From Rhodoplanes sp963712435 (GTDB lineage: Bacteria > Pseudomonadota > Alphaproteobacteria > Rhizobiales > Xanthobacteraceae): 64,000 nucleotides of DNA. The notes beneath the pieces are model-generated. The model did not search any database. It worked only from the letters and a program-made list of their open reading frames with translations, and was not told the DNA's origin. Each line of letters begins with the position of its first letter. Position 1 is the stretch's first letter. Shown piece by piece: positions 8,918 to 19,567 of the stretch. Made by a program: the position numbers and the translations under genes. Location: NCBI GenBank assembly GCA_963712435.1, contig CAVQIB010000022.1:124001-188000 (forward strand). The letters run 5' to 3'.

Positions 8918-10073
8918 CTAGATCATCCGCTCGGTGACCATATAGCCGGCAAGCAGGGCGAGGCCGAAGGCGAGGACCACGAGCGCCGCGGCCGCCTCGA
9001 TGGCGCGCATCGCGAGCACGCCTCCGCCGGCGCGATGGACGGCGATGCGCTTCGCCACGCTCTTCGCCGCCACCGCGAAGGTCGCAATCGCCGCGACGGT
9101 GATGGCGGTGCCGAGCCCCATCACGAAGGTGGAGGCGACGCCGGCCCAGAACAGGCCCTGCGCCAGCGCGAAGACGAGGACGAGGATCGCCCCCGAGCAG
9201 GGCCGCAGTCCGACGGCGATGATTGCAGTCAATCCGCGTCGCCAGCCGCCGCGGCCGGCGAGCTGTTCCGGCTCAGGCCCGTGCGAATGGCCGCAATGGT
9301 CGTCATGCTGGTGCGCAGGATCGTGCGCGTGTCCGCAATCATGGTGTGCGGCGTGGGCGTGCGCGTGTCCGGCATGCCCCATGGGCGTGCGTCTCGGCGC
9401 GCGCGTGAGCGTGAGCGTGCCCGGCGTGGACATGCGCCGGCTCGGCGCGGACGAAGCCGGCCTTGCCCATGCGCCACGCGTTAAATGCCTGGAGGAAGGC
9501 GCGGCCCTTCACCCAGGTGAGGCGCGCACCCACGAGAGAGATCAGGGCGTAACTCACGATCTCGATGACGCGGACGGCGTCGTTCATGCTCTTGGCGGTG
9601 GCGTTCAGCGCGAATGCGGCGACGCCGACCAGCGCGACCGCCACCACGGCCTGCAGCAGCGCGGAGGCAAACGAGAGTGCGATGCCGCGCCGCCAGGTTT
9701 CCTCATTCGCGAGCAGATAGGAGGAGATCACGGCCTTGCCGTGCCCGGGACCGGCGGCATGGAACACGCCGTACAGGAAGGAGACGCCGAGCAGGCCCCA
9801 CACGGCGCTGCCGTCTGTCTTGGCGGCGCGGATGAGGCCCGAAAGCGCGCGGTAGAACTCGGCCTGCTTGGCGAGCAGCCAGCCGATGAGGCCGCCCATC
9901 TCGGGCTGCGGCGGCGCCGGCCGCGCCCCGCCGAATGGCGACGTTTGCGCAAGCGCGGCGTCGAACACGCCTGAAACGGCGATGACCGATAAGATCGCGA
10001 GGAGCAGCAATGCGGAGCGCCAGTTGCGCACACCGCTCCCCGCCGGGGCGAGGTGAATGAAGCCTCGCCTCAC
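8918..10073 (-). CDS. NicO/RcnA-type nickel-cobalt transporter (frameshifted)
   Basis: Inner-membrane Ni2+/Co2+ transporter, 384 residues once repaired. An N-terminal signal-like segment (LLLLAILSVIAVSG) is followed by FHAAGPGHGKAVISSYLLA, the family signature, then a long His-rich loop (HVHAGHAHAHAR, then GHAGHAHAHAAHHDCGHAHD) and a second permease half with LRPCSGAILVLVFALAQG. The frame changes inside the loop at the CCCC run 9377-9380; removing one base restores a continuous AHGHAGHAHAH stretch. The GTG start overlaps the stop of the DUF1007 gene. The DUF1007-NicO pairing is common in rhizobia and points to metal uptake or efflux across the envelope. Confidence 0.8.
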
Positions 10074-10737
10074 GGGCACTTCACCGAGACTTTGTTGGCG
10101 AACATGGCCCCGTAATTGGCCGAGTCGGCCTGGGCGAAGAACGCTTCGCCGAGATTCTGAATCTTGGCGTTGACCTCGGCGTCGTTCGGCTTCTTGAGCG
10201 CGAACTGGCAATTCGGCGGGGCGTCCTTCAGGACGAGCGGATTCTCTTTGGCGAAGCTGAAGTCGACGAAATAGGTCGGATCGTAGACTTCGAGATCGAT
10301 CGCACGCGCCTTTGCCGGGGCTGTGAGCGGCAGGGTGAAATACAGCGTCAGCAGCGAATCCTTGTATTCGGCCGAATAGTCGGTGGCCTCGCCGAAGGCC
10401 GCCTTCTTGCCGTCCAGCTTGGCGAAGGTGAAGAATTCGAATTCCTTGAGCGAGGTGGCGTTCTCGGCGGCGAGCGGGGCCAGCTCCTCGCGGGTGAACA
10501 CGCCCTTAGTCTTCGATTCGATGCCCTGCGTCGCGAAGGCCGAGTACATGTCGTCGAAGGTCCAGGCCTGCCGGACGCCGGTGACCGATCCGTCCGGCGC
10601 ATAGATGAGCTCGCTCGTCATGGTGACCCAGACATGCGGATGCGCGACCGCGGGCGCCGCCTGCATCGCGGTCGCCGCGCTGCAAGCGCCGCCACGGCGG
10701 CAAACCCACGCAAGGAGGCGGTCAGACGCCTGGCCAT
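10070..10737 (-). CDS. DUF1007 family periplasmic protein (N-terminal frame change)
   Basis: Secreted protein of about 221 residues, partner of the NicO transporter whose GTG start overlaps its stop codon. The mature part starts near AHPHVWVTMTSELIYAPDG, a His-rich beginning typical of DUF1007, and ends KVSVKCP. The convincing signal peptide MARRLTASLRGFAAVAALAA begins at ATG 10737 but lies in a different frame from the mature part; the frames switch between about 10675 and 10700. Two extra bases or one missing base would repair it. An in-frame upstream start at 10750 exists but gives no signal peptide. The family is associated with nickel/cobalt transporter operons; its biochemical role is unknown. 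Confidence 0.75.
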
Positions 10738-10850
10738 GTCGGGACCTCATATTGACGCCACCGGTTCCCGCCGCCGGCGCGGAGCAGAGGCGAACATAGC
10801 ATGCACTGGGGCGAAATGGAGGCGCGGAAAGGCGAGTGTGGCGGCTGCTT

Positions 10851-11097
10851 CTACCGCCCGGCGCGGCTGAACAGCGCGGCGCGCGTCAGTTTTGCGCATC
10901 CGAACAAGTAGAAAATCTCGATAAGTCCCAGCGTGTTGATGAGCAGAATCGCGACGAACCACCAACGCCTCGCCGCGCCGCGCGGCATGCCAGAGCGCCA
11001 GACCTTTCCAGAACAGGCTCCACAGCGCGACAATCGCGAGCGCTGCAACGCCGGCGGGACTGTCGAAGCCGGGCCAGTCGCCGAAACCGCTCATCAT
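10851..11097 (-). CDS. DUF5652-like small membrane protein (frameshifted)
   Basis: About 81 residues after repair. The first frame gives MMSGFGDWPGF, then ALAIVALWSLFWKGLALWHA and ARRGEA; the second frame continues WWFVAILLINTLGLIEIFYL. Joined, these form the two-helix DUF5652 pattern with a basic hinge. The frame changes at the AA pair 10964-10965 (TT on the coding strand), where one extra base is present. It lies between the DUF1007 gene and polA on the same strand; function unknown. Confidence 0.65.
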
Positions 11098-11134
11098 GTT
11101 CACCGGTGCGACGCGGCCGGGCGTGCGGTCCGAA

Positions 11135-14100
11135 TCAATGCGCCTCGTCCCAGTTATCGGCGGCGCGGGCGTCGACATGCAGCGGCACCGTGAGCGATAC
11201 CGCCGGCATCGGCGCGTCCTCCATCACCCGCTTGATCACCGGCAGCGTCGCCGCAACCTCCTGCTCGGGCAGTTCGAACACGAGTTCGTCATGCACCTGC
11301 AGCAGCATCTGCGCGGAGAGATTCGCCTTCGCCAGCGCCGGCTCCATGCGGATCATCGCGCGGCGGATGATGTCGGCGGCGGTGCCCTGCAGACGCGCAT
11401 TGACCGCGGCGCGTTCGTTGAAGGCGCGCACCGAGGGGTTCGAGGCGGCGATGTCGGGATAGTGGCACTTGCGGCCGAACAGCGTGACGACATAGCCGTG
11501 CCTGCGGCAGAACTCCTTGCTCGTCTCCATGAAGTCGCGGATGCCGGGGAAGCGCTCGAAATATTTCTTGATATAGGCGCCGGCTTCCTCGCGCGGGATG
11601 CCGAGCTGGTTCGCAAGCCCGAAAGCGGAAATTCCATAAATGATGCCGAAATTGATCGCCTTGGCCCGGCGGCGCACCTCGCCGGGCATGCCGGCCACCG
11701 GCACGCCGAACATTTCCGAAGCGGTCATGGCGTGGATGTCGAGCCCTTCGCGGAACGCGCGCTTGAGGGACACGATGTCGGCGATCTCGGCGAGCAGGCG
11801 CAGCTCGATCTGCGAGTAATCGGCGGAGGCGAGCTTCATGCCGGCGCCGGCGATGAAAGCGCGGCGGATTTTCCGCCCCTCCTCGGTGCGGATCGGGATG
11901 TTCTGCAGGTTCGGTTCGGCCGACGACAGCCGCCCGGTCGTGGTGGCGGCGAGCGCGTAGGACGTGTGCACCCGGCCCGTGTCGGGATTGACATAGGCGG
12001 GCAGCTGGTCGGTGTAGGTCGATTTCAGCTTGGTGAGCTGCCGCCATTCGAGGAGTTTCACCGGCAGCGCATGGCCTTCTTCGGCAAGGTCGTCGAGCAC
12101 GGAGGCCGATGTCGACCACGCCCCGGTCTTGGTCTTCCTGCCGCCGGGCAGCTTGAACTTGCCGAACAGAATGTCGCCGAGCTGCTTCGGGCTGCCGAGA
12201 TTGAACGGCTCGCCGGCGAGCGCCTGCGCCTCGTGCTCGAGCGCCGCCGCCTTCTGGGCGAACTCGCCGGAGAGGCGCGACAGCACCTCGCGATTGATCG
12301 AGATGCCGCGCCGCTCCATGCGCGCGAGCACCGGCACGAGCGCGCGTTCGAGCGTCTCGTAGACCGTGCTGACTCGCTCGGCGACGAGCCGCGCCTTGAA
12401 CAGCCGCCACAGGCGGAGCGCAAGGTCGGCCTGCTCGGCGCAATAGGGGCAGGCGCGGGTGATTTCGACGTGCTCGAAGGGAACGAGCGTGCGGCCCTTG
12501 CCGACGATGTCGGCGAGCGCGAGCGACGAATGCTGCAAGTGGCGCGACGCAAGCTCGGTCAGCGAATGCCCGCCGAGCCCGGCATCGAGCACATAGGACA
12601 TGAGCTGCACATCGTCGAATGCGCCAAGCGCGACGCCGTGGCGCGCGAGCGCATGCATGTCTCCCTTCAGATCGTAGCCGATCTTGAGCACGCCCTTGCT
12701 CTCGAACAGCGGCTTGAGCTGCGCGAGCGCGTCGCGGATCGGGACCTGGCCGGGCACGAGACCGCCGCCGGCGAGCAGGTCGTTCGCGGCGCGGTGGCTG
12801 AGCGGAATGTAGCAGGCCTGGTCGGGGCCGAGCGCGAGCGAAACGCCGATGATTTCGGCGATCATCGGATCGGGCGAGCTGGTGACCAGATCGATCGCGA
12901 CAAAGCCCTGTTCGCTCGCCGCCGCGATCCAGCGCGCGAGCATGTCGCCGTCGAGCATGGTCTCGTAGCGCGCGCGGTCGATCCTGGTGCGCGCGGCTTC
13001 CGCCATCCGCTCGGCGACGAGGTTCTGCGGGGTGACCGGGGTTCCGCCCGGACCCGGAGCAAACGAGGTCTTCCGCCTTTCACCTCTCCTCTGCGGGGAG
13101 AGGTCGGCCGGCGAAGCCGGCCGGGTGAGGGGGAGCTCCCCTTGCCGCGGCGTAAGCACCTCACCCGGTTCCCCGCTGCGCTGGGGAGCACCCTCTGCCT
13201 CCACGGGTGCGGGCGATGGCGAGCCTCGACTGCGCTTCCGCCCGGGCGCAGCCTTGGATCGGCCTCGACCTCGTTGGGGTCGATCCCGGTCGCCTCGGCG
13301 ACGCGCCGCGTCAGCGTGTTGAACTCCATCGCCTTGAGGAAGGCGACGAGCCTGTTCGGATCGACCCCGTCGAGGCGGCATTCGTCCAGCGGGCAGGCAA
13401 GCTCGACCTGGTCGTCCAGCAGCACGAGCTGTTTCGACATGCGCGCCTGCTCGGCGTACTCGATCAACGATTGCCGCCGCTTCTCCTGCTTGATTTCGGG
13501 GGCGCGCGCGAGCAGCGTTTCGAGGTCGCCATATTCGCCGATCAGCTGCGCCGCCGTCTTGACGCCGATGCCGGGCACGCCCGGCACATTGTCGGTCGCA
13601 TCCCCGATCAGCGCCTGCACCTCGGTGACCTTTTCGGGCGGCACGCCGAAGCGCTCGATCACCTCGGCGCGGCCGATGCGCCGCTCATTGCCGGGCATCG
13701 GGTCGTACATCATGACGCCGTCGCGCACGAGCTGCATCAGGTCCTTATCGCCGGCGATGATGGTGACGTCGGCGCCGGCCGCGCGCGCGACGCGCGCATA
13801 GGTCGCGATCAGGTCGTCGGCCTCGTATCCCTCCTGCTCGATCGGAACGAGGCCGAAGGCGCGCACCGCGTCGCGCATCAGCGGGAACTGCGGGATCAGT
13901 TCGTCCGGCGGCTCCGGGCGGTGACCCTTGTATTCGGTGTAGATCTCGTTGCGGAAGCTCTTGCCGGAATAGTCGAACACGACCGCGAGATGGGTCGGCT
14001 TCACCTCGTTCAGCCCCTCGCGGAGAATCTTCCAGAGCATGTTGCAGAAGGTGAGCACGCCGCCGATCGGCAGCCCGTCCGAGCGCGTGAACGAGCGGCC

Positions 14101-14214
14101 ACGGCTCTGCGCCGCCTTGAACATGGCGAAATAGGCGCGGAACACGAAGGACGACCCGTCGATGAGAAAGACGTGGTCGCCTTTTTTGGGAGCGCCGGGA
14201 TGGGGTGCGGTCAT
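11135..14214 (-). CDS. polA: DNA polymerase I (frame change in the linker)
   Basis: Repair and Okazaki-fragment polymerase, about 1025 residues once repaired. Residues 1-300 form the 5'-3' exonuclease (FLIDGSSFVFRAYFA, GYEADDLIATYA, GDKDLMQLV, GDATDNVPGVPGIG). The central exonuclease-like domain starts about AIDLVTSSPDPM and the polymerase domain carries motif A DYSQIELRLLAEI, motif B RRAKAINFGIIYGISAFG and motif C LQVHDELVFEL. The frame switches in the linker around 13200-13265. The linker also contains a translated palindromic repeat. In the proofreading motif the usual D-x-E reads D-L-V, so the catalytic Glu is missing. The start MTAPHPGAP at 14214 precedes DHVFLIDGS. Confidence 0.9.
13082..13190. 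repeat. Palindromic repeat inside polA
   Basis: Four stems in tandem: ACCTCTCC/GGAGAGGT, GGCCGGC/GCCGGCC, GGGTGAGG (13123-13130)/CCTCACCC (13159-13166), and CCCCgc...GGGG (13171-13186). This is the layout of Rhizobiales intergenic repeats, yet it is translated in the polA linker as roughly GAPQRSGEPGEVLTPRQGEL and onward through PASPADLSPQRRGERR without a stop. Confidence 0.8.
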
Positions 14215-14312
14215 GGACGGCTCTGAACAGCGTTGTTAAGCCGAATGTGGAACCAGGACCGCCCGTTGGCAACCTGAAGGCTGCCGGCCCCGCACGCACA
14301 CAACAGGCACCG

Positions 14313-16934
14313 ATGCAATTCGCCGACCCGCTGCCGATCGACGATGTGCTGCCGGACCTCACGGCGGCGCTTGCGACGCATGAACTCGGCCGTGCTGGTT
14401 GCGCCGCCCGGCGCCGGCAAGACAACGCGCGTGCCGCTGGTGCTCGCCGGCGAGCCCTGGGCGGCGGGAAAAAAGCTTCTCGTGCTCGAGCCGCGCCGGC
14501 TCGCCGCGCGCGCGGCCGCCGCGCGCATGGCGGCGACTCTTCGCGAAAGCGTCGGCGAAACGGTCGGCTATCGCGTCCGCTTCGGCTCGAAAGTGTCGGG
14601 CAAGACCCGCATCGAGGTCGTCACCGAGGGCGTCTTCACGCGCATGGTGCTCGACGATCCCGCCCTCGACGAGGTCGCGGCGGTGCTGTTCGACGAGTTC
14701 CACGAGCGTTCGCTCGACGCCGATCTCGGCTTGGCGCTTGCCCGCGACGTCCAGCAGGGCCTGCGCGACGATCTCAAGCTGCTCGTCATGTCGGCGACGA
14801 TCGACGGCGCGCGCATCGGCGCGCATCTGGGCGACGCGCCGGTGATCGCAAGCGAAGGCCGCGCTTTCCCGGTCGAGACCCGCCATCTCGGCCGCGACGC
14901 CGCCCGGCCGATCGCGCCGCAGGTCGCCGACGCCGTCCTGCGGGCGCTGCGCGCCGAGCCGGGCTCCTTGCTCGTGTTCCTGCCGGGCGCGGCCGACATC
15001 CGCCGCGTCGAGCGACTGCTGGGGGACTGCCTGCGCGATCCGGCCATCGACGTCGTTGCGCTTTATGGCGCGCTCGACGCCGAGGCGCAGGACCGCGCGA
15101 TCGCGCCCGCTCCTGCGGGCCGGCGCAAAGTGGTGCTCGCGACCTCCATCGCCGAGACGTCGCTCACCATCGAAGGCGTGCGCGTCGTGGTCGACTCGCG
15201 GGCTTGCGCGCGTTCCGCGCTACGAGCCCGATCTCGGGCTGACGCGGCTCGAAACCGTGCGCGTCTCGCGCGCGGCCGCCGACCAGCGGCGCGGGCGGGC
15301 CGGCCGCACCGAGCCGGGCGTCTGCTACCGGCTGTGGGACGAGCGGGAGACCATGTCGCTCGCGGCCTATGCGACGCCGGAAATCCTCGCCGCCGATCTC
15401 TCGGGCTTCGTGCTCGACCTCGCCCATTGGGGCGTGACCGATCCGCGCCGGCTCGTGTTTCTCGATTCGCCCGCCCGAACCGGCGCTGGCCGAGGCGAAG
15501 GCCTTGCTGCGCGAGCTCGGCGCGATCGACCCCGACGGACGGATCACCGAGGTCGGCCAAAGGCTGCGCGCGCTGCCGCTGCCGCCGCGGCTCGCGCGCA
15601 TGGCGCTCGACGGCGCTCGGCTCGGCGCTGCCTCGCTTGCCGCAGAGATCGCGCTCGTGCTGACCGAACGCGGCCTCGGAGGCGACGATATCGACCTGCG
15701 CGCCAGGGTCGCGGAGCTTCGCCGCGATCGCTCGCGCCGGGCCGAGGATGCGCGCGCGATGGCGAAGCGCTGGGCGGAGACCGCGCGCGCGAGCGCCGCG
15801 GCGCTCGCGCGGACGGCAAAGCGATCTCCAATGAACTCACCCTCCCCTGAAAGGGGAGGGTCGGACCATCACAGATGGTCCGGGGAGGGGTCGCGCGCCG
15901 CTTCCGACCCCCTCCCGGCGCTGCGCGCCGACCTCCCCCTTTCTGGGGGAGGCGGCTCTGTTGTGTCGGCTGGCGCGCTTCTCGCGCTCGCCTTTCCCGA
16001 TCGGCTCGCGAAGAATCGGGGAGGGGAGGGCGGCGCGTTCCTGCTCGCGAGCGGGCGCGGGGCCAATATCGACAAAGCCGCGCCGCTTGCGCGCGAGACG
16101 TTTATCGCCGTTGCCGAGCTGGCCGGGAGCGCCGCGCAAAGCCGGGTTCTGCTCGCCGCTCCGATTGCGCTGGCGGAGATCGAGGCGCTGTTCGGCGACC
16201 GCATCATCGAGGGCGAGGAGGTGAGCTTCGACCCCGCCTCCGCCAGCCTGCGCGGGCGGTGGACCCGCCGTCTGGGCGCGCTCGCGCTGGCCGAGCGGCC
16301 GACCAAGATCGCCGCGAGCGAGGAAACGGCGCGGCTGCTCTCCCGCAGCGTCGCCGGGCTTGGGCTCGACCGGCTGCCGTGGAGCAAAGCGCTCACGCAG
16401 TGGCGCGACCGAGTGACCTTTCTCCGCCGGCATGAAGGGGAGGACTGGCCGGACCTCTCCGACAGGGCGCTCGCCGCGACGGCGGCGGATTGGCTCGCGC
16501 CGGTTTTCTCCGGCAAGACGGCGCTCGATCAGCTCGGTGAAGATGAATTGTCGACCGCCCTACATGGTCTGCTGCCGTGGAATCTGCGCCGCCGGCTCGA
16601 CCTCGACGCGCCGACCCATTTCGCCGCGCCGTCCGGTTCGCGCGTGCCGATCGACTACGCGGCCGAGGAGGGGCCGAAGCTTGCCATCCGGGTGCAGGAA
16701 TTGTTCGGGCTCGACCGCCACCCGACCGTCGCGGACGGCCGGGTTCCGCTCGTGATCGAGCTCCTGTCGCCCGCGCAGCGGCCGGTGCAGATCACCCGCG
16801 ATCTCCCCGCCTTCTGGCGCGGAAGCTATGCAGCGGTCCGCACCGAACTGCGGGGGCGTTATCCGAAGCATCCGTGGCCGGATGATCCGCTCGCCGCGCC
16901 GGCGACCACGCGCGCAAAGCCGCGCGGGATGTAA
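14313..16934 (+). CDS. hrpB: ATP-dependent helicase HrpB (three frameshifts)
   Basis: DEAH-box-like RNA helicase, about 872 residues after repair. It begins MQFADPLPIDDVLPDL, then Walker A VAPPGAGKTTRVPLVL, motif II LFDEFHERSLDADLG, motif III MSATIDG, motif V TSIAETSLTIEGVRVV and motif VI RRGRAGRTEPGVCYRLW; the C-terminal HrpB domain runs from about DRVTFLRR to PWPDDP. Single extra bases occur at about 14382, 15196-15203 and 15467-15477. They add up to three, so the outer frames agree. A palindromic repeat is translated in the middle of the protein. The gene is divergent from polA, with about 100 bases between. Confidence 0.88.
15841..15952. repeat. Palindromic repeat inside hrpB
   Basis: Stems CCTCCCCT/AGGGGAGG (15841-15859), GGACCATC/GATGGTCC (15863-15881), GGCGC/GCGCC (near 15917-15929) and CCTCCCCC/GGGGGAGG (15932-15952). 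Same architecture as the intergenic element at 61660-61728. It is open in the hrpB frame and adds about 40 residues starting PSPERGGSDHHRWSGEG between the helicase core and the C-terminal domain. Confidence 0.8.
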
Positions 16935-16977
16935 GCCGATTGACGGCCGCGCGGCGCTGCAGATCGGAACGGCGGCG

Positions 16978-17460
16978 TCAGAGTTGTCGCGAGGCGAAGA
17001 GCCGGTCCAAGCTGAACCCGCCCGGGCCGGCGACGAACATGGCGAGCAATCCGCCCACCATGGCCATGTTCTTGTTGAAATTGATCGCCTGCCCCCGCCG
17101 GGCGGCCTCGTCGAATTCCCAGAAACGATGTGCGATGCCGGTCGCCGCAAGCGTGAACACGATCAGCGCCAAGGCGGCATAGCGGGTCGCGATTCCGATG
17201 ATGAGCGCAAGTCCGCCGGCGAATTCGACCGCCGCGCCGATAATCGCGAAAGCGTAGCTCGCCGGGACGCCCTGCCGTTCGAGCGATGCGGCAAAGCCCG
17301 CAAGGCCCATCAGCTTGCCCCAGCCGCTCAGGACGAAGATGTATCCCAGCAGGATACGCGCGAGCAGCAGCATCGCATCCGCCAGTCCGGGACTGAGGGG
17401 AAGCGCAAGCGGGCCTGCGCCGTCATACGCCGAAGTGGAGGGCTGACGCCGATCGAGCAT
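16978..17460 (-). CDS. DoxX family membrane protein
   Basis: Inner-membrane protein of 160 residues with four hydrophobic segments (LLLARILLGYIFVLSG, FAIIGAAVEFAGGLALIIG, ALALIVFTLAATGIAH, NMAMVGGLLAMFVAG). The pattern GWGKLMGLAGFAASLERQGVP and the ending NKNMAMVGG are typical of DoxX/YphA proteins. Start ATG 17460 is preceded by GGAGG at ideal distance, which decides against the GTG three codons earlier. It lies between the convergent end of hrpB and the prpE gene. Members are linked to quinone or redox stress functions in other bacteria; no specific role is visible here. Confidence 0.85.
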   Translation of the reverse strand: MLDRRQPSTSAYDGAGPLALPLSPGLADAMLLLARILLGYIFVLSGWGKLMGLAGFAASLERQGVPASYAFAIIGAAVEFAGGLALIIGIATRYAALALIVFTLAATGIAHRFWEFDEAARRGQAINFNKNMAMVGGLLAMFVAGPGGFSLDRLFASRQL

Positions 17461-17611
17461 GGTGGTCACCTCCTTGCACGAACGCGCGAGACGTTTGTCG
17501 GTTCGAACGCGCCCCCGCTATTTGCGGCTCTCTCGACCGGTTGCCGCCTTGAAGGACGGCGGCAAAGCGCCGGCCCCGCTCGATCGGCGCGGCCGGCGCA
17601 GCTTCGGTCGG

Positions 17612-19567
17612 CTATCCGACCCCGTGCTTCTTCAGGGCGGTGCCGATCTCGTCGAGCACCGCCGGGTCGTCGATCGTCGCCGGCATCGTCCAAGCGTCGT
17701 GGTCGGCGATCTTCTTCATGGTTCCGCGCAAGATCTTGCCGGACCGCGTCTTCGGCAGACGCGAGACGGTGATGGCGATTTTGAAGGCCGCCACCGGGCC
17801 GATCTTCTCGCGCACCATGCCGACGATCTCTTTCTCGATCTCGGCCGGCGAGCGGCTGACGCCGGACTTCAGCACGATGAAGCCGCACGGGACTTCGCCC
17901 TTGAGCTCGTCCTTGACGCCGATCACCGCGCATTCTGCGACGGCCTGGTGGCTCGATAGCACCTCCTCCATGCCGCCGGTGGAGAGGCGATGCCCGGCGA
18001 CATTGATGATGTCGTCGGTGCGGCCCATGATGTAGAGGTAGCCGTCCTCGTCATGGAAACCGGCGTCGCCCGACTTGTAGTAGCCGGGGAACTCGGTGAG
18101 ATAGCCTTCCTGGAAGCGGTCGTCCTGCTGCCACAGCGTCGGCAGGTTGGCGGGCGGAAGCGGCAGCTTGATCACGATCGAGCCCATCGTGTTGGCCGGC
18201 AGCTCATGGCAGCCTTCGTCGACGATGCGCACGTCGTAGCCCGGCATCGCGACCGTGGGCGAGCCGTGCTTCACCGGGAGCTGGCCGAGGCCGACCGGGT
18301 TGCCCGCGATCGCCCACGCGGTCTCCGTCTGCCACCAGTGATCGATCACCGGCACCTTCAGCAGGTTCTCGGCCCAGACGATGGTGTCGGGATCGGCGCG
18401 CTCGCCGGCGAGGAAGAGGGCGCGGTATTTCGACAGATCATACTGGCCGAGCAGCTTGCCCTGCGGATCTTCCTTCTTGATGGCGCGGAAGGCGGTCGGG
18501 GCGGTGAACATCGTCACGCATTTGTGCTCCGCGATCACGCGCCAGAACGCGCCGGCGTCGGGCGTGCCGACCGGCTTGCCCTCGTACAGGATCGTGGTGC
18601 AGCCGTGGAACAGCGGCGCATACACGATGTAGCTGTGGCCGACGACCCAGCCGACATCGGAGGCCGCCCAATAGACTTCGCCGGGGTCAACCCCGTAAAG
18701 GTTCTTCATCGACCATTTGAGCGCGACCATGTGCCCGCCATTGTCGCGCACCACGCCTTTCGGTATTCCGGTCGTGCCCGACGTGTAGAGAATGTAAAGC
18801 GGGTCGGTGGCGGCGACCGGCACGCATTCGGCGGTCTTGCCGGCCTTCAGCGCGGCCGCGCGCAGCTCGCCCCAGTCATGGTCCCGGCCAGCCGTCAGGT
18901 CGGCCGCAACCTGCGGACGCTGCAGGATGATGCAGGTCTCGGGTTTTGCTTGAGCCAGCCGGATCGCTTCGTCGAGCATCGGCTTGTAGGCGATGACGCG
19001 CCCCGGCTCGATGCCGCAGCTCGCCGACAGCACGAGCTTGGGCTTGGCGTCGTCGATGCGGGTCGCGAGTTCCTTGGGGGCGAAGCCGCCAAACACGACC
19101 GAGTGGATCGCGCCGATGCGGGCGCAGGCGAGCATGCCGAACAGCGCCTCCGGAACCATCGGCATATAGAGGATGACGCGGTCGCCTTTGCCGACGCCGA
19201 AGTCTTTCAGCATCGCCGCAAGCGTGCTCACCTCGGTGAGGAGCTCGCTATAGGTGAAGGTCTTCTTCGTTCCGGTAACGGGAGAATCATAGATCAGTGC
19301 CGGCTGCGCCGCGCGGCCGCCCAGGACGTGGCGATCGACCGCGTTGTAGCAGGTGTTGCACACCGCCCCGACGAACCAGCGCCCGTACACGCCGAGGCTC
19401 GGATCAAAGACCTTGGTCGCCTTCTCGTACCAGTCGATCTCTGCCGCCGCGTCTCCCCAGAAGCCGAGCGGATCCGTCTTGGCGCGTTCGTAGACCTCCC
19501 AGTAGCGGCTCGCAGGTCGCGCGCTCGCCCGCTTGGCGGACTCAACAGACATAGCGGATGTCGTCAC
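17612..19567 (-). CDS. prpE: Propionyl-CoA synthetase
   Basis: Acyl-CoA ligase of the AMP-forming family, 651 residues, converting propionate (and probably acetate) with ATP and CoA to the thioester. The N-terminal YWEVYERAKTDPLGFWG and VCNTCYNAVDRHV are typical of PrpE rather than Acs. The core shows P-loop YTSGTTGIPKGVV, the hinge region YYKSGDAGFHDEDGYLYIMG, and the catalytic Lys in TRSGKILRGTMKKI. The GTG at 19567 is preferred to ATG 19552 because GGAGG lies 9 bases before it. No other propionate gene is adjacent, so the gene stands alone. Confidence 0.88.
   Translation of the reverse strand: MTTSAMSVESAKRASARPASRYWEVYERAKTDPLGFWGDAAAEIDWYEKATKVFDPSLGVYGRWFVGAVCNTCYNAVDRHVLGGRAAQPALIYDSPVTGTKKTFTYSELLTEVSTLAAMLKDFGVGKGDRVILYMPMVPEALFGMLACARIGAIHSVVFGGFAPKELATRIDDAKPKLVLSASCGIEPGRVIAYKPMLDEAIRLAQAKPETCIILQRPQVAADLTAGRDHDWGELRAAALKAGKTAECVPVAATDPLYILYTSGTTGIPKGVVRDNGGHMVALKWSMKNLYGVDPGEVYWAASDVGWVVGHSYIVYAPLFHGCTTILYEGKPVGTPDAGAFWRVIAEHKCVTMFTAPTAFRAIKKEDPQGKLLGQYDLSKYRALFLAGERADPDTIVWAENLLKVPVIDHWWQTETAWAIAGNPVGLGQLPVKHGSPTVAMPGYDVRIVDEGCHELPANTMGSIVIKLPLPPANLPTLWQQDDRFQEGYLTEFPGYYKSGDAGFHDEDGYLYIMGRTDDIINVAGHRLSTGGMEEVLSSHQAVAECAVIGVKDELKGEVPCGFIVLKSGVSRSPAEIEKEIVGMVREKIGPVAAFKIAITVSRLPKTRSGKILRGTMKKIADHDAWTMPATIDDPAVLDEIGTALKKHGVG

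Noticed and set aside
13082..13190. CRISPR-like or attachment-site repeat
   Set aside because: The stems differ in sequence, there are no regular spacers and no cas or integrase gene is near.
11096..13801. 901-residue open frame antisense to polA
   Set aside because: It mirrors the codon pattern of polA in a GC-rich genome, is Arg/Gly-rich and has no recognisable domain.
14313..16934. hrpB as a decayed pseudogene
   Set aside because: All helicase motifs are intact once three single bases are removed, and no stop or substitution damage accompanies them.
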